Below are positions 20,896 through 23,410 of a stretch of 23,410 nucleotides of DNA, one piece after another. A model generated the notes under the pieces. The model saw only the letters and a list, made by a program, of their open reading frames with translations. It was not told the origin of the DNA and made no database searches. Position numbers and translations under genes: made by a program. The stretch lies in contig JAQGMX010000037.1 of the NCBI GenBank assembly GCA_028292145.1, positions 1-23,410 on the forward strand. The letters are read 5' to 3'. Source of the stretch: Variovorax sp. (GTDB taxonomy: Bacteria > Pseudomonadota > Gammaproteobacteria > Burkholderiales > Burkholderiaceae_C). Numbering within the stretch: the stretch's first letter is position 1; every line of letters begins with the position of its first letter.

Positions 20896-21408
20896 ATGAG
20901 TCAGATCAACGACCTTCCGCTTTCCGCATTGACTTCGACGACGGCTCCGGAGGCGAAGCGCGTGGCGTTCGTGGAGGCGCAATGGCATGCGGACATCGTC
21001 CATCAGGCGCGCGATGCGTTTCTTGCCGAGATGGCGCGCCAGGGCTTCGCGGGCGACCGCATCGACGTGATCGACGTGCCCGGCGCGTTCGAGATTCCGC
21101 TGCAGGCAAAGCGGCTGGCGCTGTCGGGCCGGTATGCGGCCATCGTCGGCTGCGCGCTGGTTGTCGACGGCGGCATCTACCGCCACGAATTCGTCGCCAG
21201 CACGGTGGTGAACGCGCTGATGTCGATCCAACTGGAAACAGACGTGCCTGTGTTGTCGGCCGTGCTGACGCCGCATCACTTCCACGAGCACGTCGAGCAC
21301 CGCAAATACTTCCACGCGCATTTCGCCATCAAGGGCACGGAAGCGGCTGACGCCTGCATCCGCACCATCGAATCGCTGCGCCAGTCGGCGTCGCTCGTCG
21401 GCGGCTGA
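20896..21408 (+). CDS. ribH: 6,7-dimethyl-8-ribityllumazine synthase (RibH2 type)
   Basis: Penultimate enzyme of riboflavin synthesis; it joins the ribityl-aminouracil with dihydroxybutanone phosphate. The product has 170 aa. FVEAQWHADI places a tryptophan (W30) where type I enzymes usually have Phe. GAFEIPLQAKRLA (63-75) is the conserved substrate loop. The catalytic-histidine region reads GGIYRHEFVA (H97) instead of the usual GxTxHFDYV, and TPHHFHEHVEHRKYFHAHF (125-143) follows. These features match the RibH2 enzymes of Brucella and Mesorhizobium, a second type that forms decamers. It stands alone, away from other rib genes, and a separate type I ribH may exist elsewhere in the genome. It converges on the MFS gene with a 15-bp gap. 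Confidence 0.93.
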   Translation: MSQINDLPLSALTSTTAPEAKRVAFVEAQWHADIVHQARDAFLAEMARQGFAGDRIDVIDVPGAFEIPLQAKRLALSGRYAAIVGCALVVDGGIYRHEFVASTVVNALMSIQLETDVPVLSAVLTPHHFHEHVEHRKYFHAHFAIKGTEAADACIRTIESLRQSASLVGG

Positions 21409-21423
21409 CGAACCGCCCGGCGG

Positions 21424-22701
21424 TCAGGCCATTGCAGGCGCCAGCGCCTCGCGCCTGACACGCCGCACGTTGAACGCACTCGCGATCAGCACGCCCTGTA
21501 CCAGCGCCAGCCCGAGGATCACGCTGCGGAACTGGCCGTGATCCATCAGGGCGCCGAAGATCAGCGGCGCCGTTGCCTGGCCGATGTCGAGTCCCGCGTA
21601 GACAACGCCGTAGACGCGGCCGGTTGCGTTCGGCGGCGTCGAGCGCTTGACCAGCAGATCGCGCGACGGCCCTGCGATACCCGAGACGAATCCCATCGCG
21701 CCGAAGATCACGGGCACCAGCACCGGCGGGAATTCGGCGAAAGCCAACACCAGCGCGAGCATGGCCGCGAGTCCGAAACCGATCCCGACGATGCGCTCGC
21801 AGCGCGACGGATCGGCCGCCAGGAAACCGCCGACCGCCATTCCGCCCGCGCTCGCCACCATGTAGATCGCCAGACAGATGCCGACCAGCGCCACTGGCAC
21901 CGCGTGCAACTGCCCGGCCGCTACCGGCGCGAAGGTCTGCACGACGCTCAACACCATCGCGTAGAAAAAGAAGAAGCCGAAGCACATCCAGACCGACGGA
22001 CTGCGCAGGAACTCGAACTGACCGGCCACAGGCCCGACCACCGCGCTGCCGCCCTGCCCCGTCGCCGATTGCACCGTCGCGACGTCGAGCGACAGCACAC
22101 GCCGGTAGAACCACAGCACCAGCAGCACCGCCAGTGCAAGCACGCCGGCCGACGCCAGCGCGATGCGCCATGAAAAAGCCATCGCGATCGGCACCACGAA
22201 AGCCGGCGCCAGCGCCCAGCCCAGGCTGCCGGTGATGCCGTGCACGCTGTACGCATGGCCCAGGCGTGTCGGCGCGACCTTGCGATTGAAGAGCGTGTAG
22301 TCGACCGGGTGGAACACGCCGTTGCCGACGCCGGCCACCATTGCGCTGGCCAGCAGCATCCAGTAGTTCTGCGCCAGCGCGTAGCCGAATGCAGCAACGC
22401 CCAGCAATCCCAGGCCAACGAACAGGACCGGTCGCGGTCCCAGCTTGTCGACGATGAAGCCCGACGCTGCCTGGACGATGCACGAAACGACGAAGAACGC
22501 GGTCAGCACCGCACCGAGCTCGATGAAGCCGACGTTGAATTCGTCCTTGAGCCACGGGAACAGCGGCGCGAGCACCAGCTGGCTGAAGTGACTGATCGCG
22601 TGGGCCAGACCGACCAGGCCGATGAGTTGCGTATCGGCCTTGAGGCCCGGTGCGGACACTTTTCGGCTGTTGTCGGATGCGCCGTCGGCTGTACTGGACA
22701 T
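21424..22701 (-). CDS. MFS transporter (fosmidomycin-resistance/Fsr-like)
   Basis: A 425-aa major facilitator with twelve predicted membrane segments. The N-terminal half has HAISHFSQLVLAPLFPWL and the loop DKLGPRPVLFVG, a motif A variant. It also has GVGNGVFHPVDYTLFN, which resembles the conserved VFHP segment of fosmidomycin-resistance (Fsr) exporters. The C-terminal half begins after a central cytoplasmic loop (about 195-215) and contains GFVSGIAGPSRDLLVKR. The ATG at 22701 is used; longer open frame upstream crosses the divergent regulator and is rejected. It is divergently arranged with a NimR-like AraC regulator that probably controls it. Substrate is unknown; export of a toxic small molecule is likely but inferred. 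Confidence 0.88.
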   Translation of the reverse strand: MSSTADGASDNSRKVSAPGLKADTQLIGLVGLAHAISHFSQLVLAPLFPWLKDEFNVGFIELGAVLTAFFVVSCIVQAASGFIVDKLGPRPVLFVGLGLLGVAAFGYALAQNYWMLLASAMVAGVGNGVFHPVDYTLFNRKVAPTRLGHAYSVHGITGSLGWALAPAFVVPIAMAFSWRIALASAGVLALAVLLVLWFYRRVLSLDVATVQSATGQGGSAVVGPVAGQFEFLRSPSVWMCFGFFFFYAMVLSVVQTFAPVAAGQLHAVPVALVGICLAIYMVASAGGMAVGGFLAADPSRCERIVGIGFGLAAMLALVLAFAEFPPVLVPVIFGAMGFVSGIAGPSRDLLVKRSTPPNATGRVYGVVYAGLDIGQATAPLIFGALMDHGQFRSVILGLALVQGVLIASAFNVRRVRREALAPAMA

Positions 22702-22772
22702 GGTGCTCGGAAGAAAGGAAGCTGAAGCTTTCGATCCTAGGCAGCAATCGCGCGGCAGAATGGCGATAAATG

Positions 22773-22785
22773 GACAACATTTGTC
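22773..22785. promoter_or_regulatory. Inverted repeat operator candidate between MFS and AraC genes
   Basis: GACAA, three bases, TTGTC forms a perfect inverted repeat that ends six bases before the regulator's ATG at 22792, inside the 90-bp divergent gap. It is well placed for autoregulation and control of the exporter gene. Confidence 0.45.
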
Positions 22786-22791
22786 GAAACA

Positions 22792-23410
22792 ATGACAACC
22801 GCTAGCGCCACCCGTGCCATTCAACGCGTGGGCGCGCTCACGCCGCATCTCTTCGCACCCGATGCCGTGCGGCCGCTGCGTGCCAAGGAGCACTTCCTGA
22901 AGGCCGACACGCTGGTCGAGTTGCACGTGCATCCGTGGCCGCAGCTCACTTTCTCGACCAAGGGCGTGATCCGCCTGAGCACGCAGGACGGCACCTATAT
23001 CGTGCCGCCGTCGCGCGCGCTGTGGGTACCGGCCGATGTCCCGCACAGCATCACGCTGATCGAGGATGCCGAGTTGCGTACGGTGTATCTGCATGCTTGG
23101 CTCGCGCCGAGCTGGGAGCGATGCCAAGTGCTGGAAATCAGCCCGCTTCTGCTCGCGTTGATGCTCTCGCTCGACACCGCGCCGGACGACGCCTCGGTAA
23201 CGCGCGCCGTGGAACTCGACGAACGACACACGCGCCCGGCCACGCACCGCCTGCAGCCGGCTCAGCGGGAGCGACTGATTGCACCGCTGCTGATCGACGA
23301 GATCGAGCGCGCGACCCAGATCCGCATTGATGTGCCGTTACCGCGCGACAAGCGCCTGCGCCAGCTGTGCGAGACGCTGCTGCAGAACCCCGCCGACCGG
23401 GCCACGCTCG
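22792..23410 (+). CDS. NimR-like AraC family regulator (partial, C-terminus cut)
   Basis: 206 codons up to the right edge. The N-terminal cupin domain (about 40-110) has LHVHPWPQLTFSTKGVIRL, VPPSRALWVPADVPHSI and a pattern closely recalling E. coli NimR (YeaM), an AraC regulator that controls a divergent MFS exporter. Next come the family segment VLEISPLLLALML and a helical linker (RLRQLCETLLQNPADRATL). The AraC helix-turn-helix should start just past the window end. The ATG at 22792 has no strong Shine-Dalgarno. The conserved divergent pairing with an MFS gene supports a drug-responsive regulator; the ligand is unknown. Confidence 0.87.
   Translation, partial: MTTASATRAIQRVGALTPHLFAPDAVRPLRAKEHFLKADTLVELHVHPWPQLTFSTKGVIRLSTQDGTYIVPPSRALWVPADVPHSITLIEDAELRTVYLHAWLAPSWERCQVLEISPLLLALMLSLDTAPDDASVTRAVELDERHTRPATHRLQPAQRERLIAPLLIDEIERATQIRIDVPLPRDKRLRQLCETLLQNPADRATL

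Noticed and set aside
21399..21418. GGCGG...CCGCC hairpin between ribH and the MFS gene as a bidirectional terminator
   Set aside because: A five-bp stem without a T-run on either strand is common in GC-rich DNA.

Overview
This window looks like a piece of chromosome from a high-GC betaproteobacterium of the order Burkholderiales, most likely Comamonadaceae. The main reason is the gene order thrS-infC-rpmI-rplT-pheS-pheT-ihfA-merR-tRNA-Pro, together with the style of aceA, the SWIB-domain protein and the RibH2-type lumazine synthase. The genus cannot be fixed by eye. The window is mostly core chromosome. I see no insertion sequence, prophage, CRISPR array or integrase.

Layout. (1) Positions 1-2684, minus strand: a phosphomannomutase/phosphoglucomutase gene followed 30 bp later by waaA (Kdo transferase, cut by the window edge), a pair serving lipopolysaccharide and sugar-nucleotide synthesis. 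(2) 2786-5825, plus strand: a tightly overlapping three-gene operon. It holds an Ada-type sensor fused to AlkA glycosylase, an Ogt methyltransferase and an EamA-family transporter, so it is an alkylation-repair unit with a membrane exporter attached. (3) 5822-8547, minus strand: a membrane-bound hybrid histidine kinase whose 3' end overlaps a DUF1345 membrane protein gene out of frame. (4) 8548-9159: an AT-rich gap with a perfect CRP-like palindrome, then a small membrane-protein ORF. (5) 9215-17529, minus strand: the translation operon. It starts at thrS and runs through infC (ATC start codon), rpmI, rplT, pheS, pheT, ihfA and a merR-family gene to tRNA-Pro(GGG), with a strong terminator after the tRNA. 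(6) 17559-18878, minus strand: aceA (isocitrate lyase) with a palindromic operator in its promoter. (7) 19158-21408, plus strand: a second EamA transporter, a Lys/Ala-rich histone-H1-like SWIB protein with its own promoter and terminator, and ribH. (8) 21424-23410: an MFS exporter divergent from a NimR-like AraC regulator, which is cut by the right edge.

The most interesting unlisted structure is the region in front of thrS (about 17347-17529). It contains a possible promoter, a 20-codon leader peptide with four threonine codons, a pausing-type hairpin, a segment able to pair with the 5' arm of a terminator, and a strong intrinsic terminator ending 17 bp before the thrS start codon. Together these read as a threonine-responsive transcription attenuator. 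A second terminator sits between rplT and pheS, again inside the operon. A further hairpin sits between infC and rpmI, where L20 autoregulation acts in other bacteria. IF3 appears to start at ATC behind a strong Shine-Dalgarno, so the translation operon seems to be controlled at several levels.
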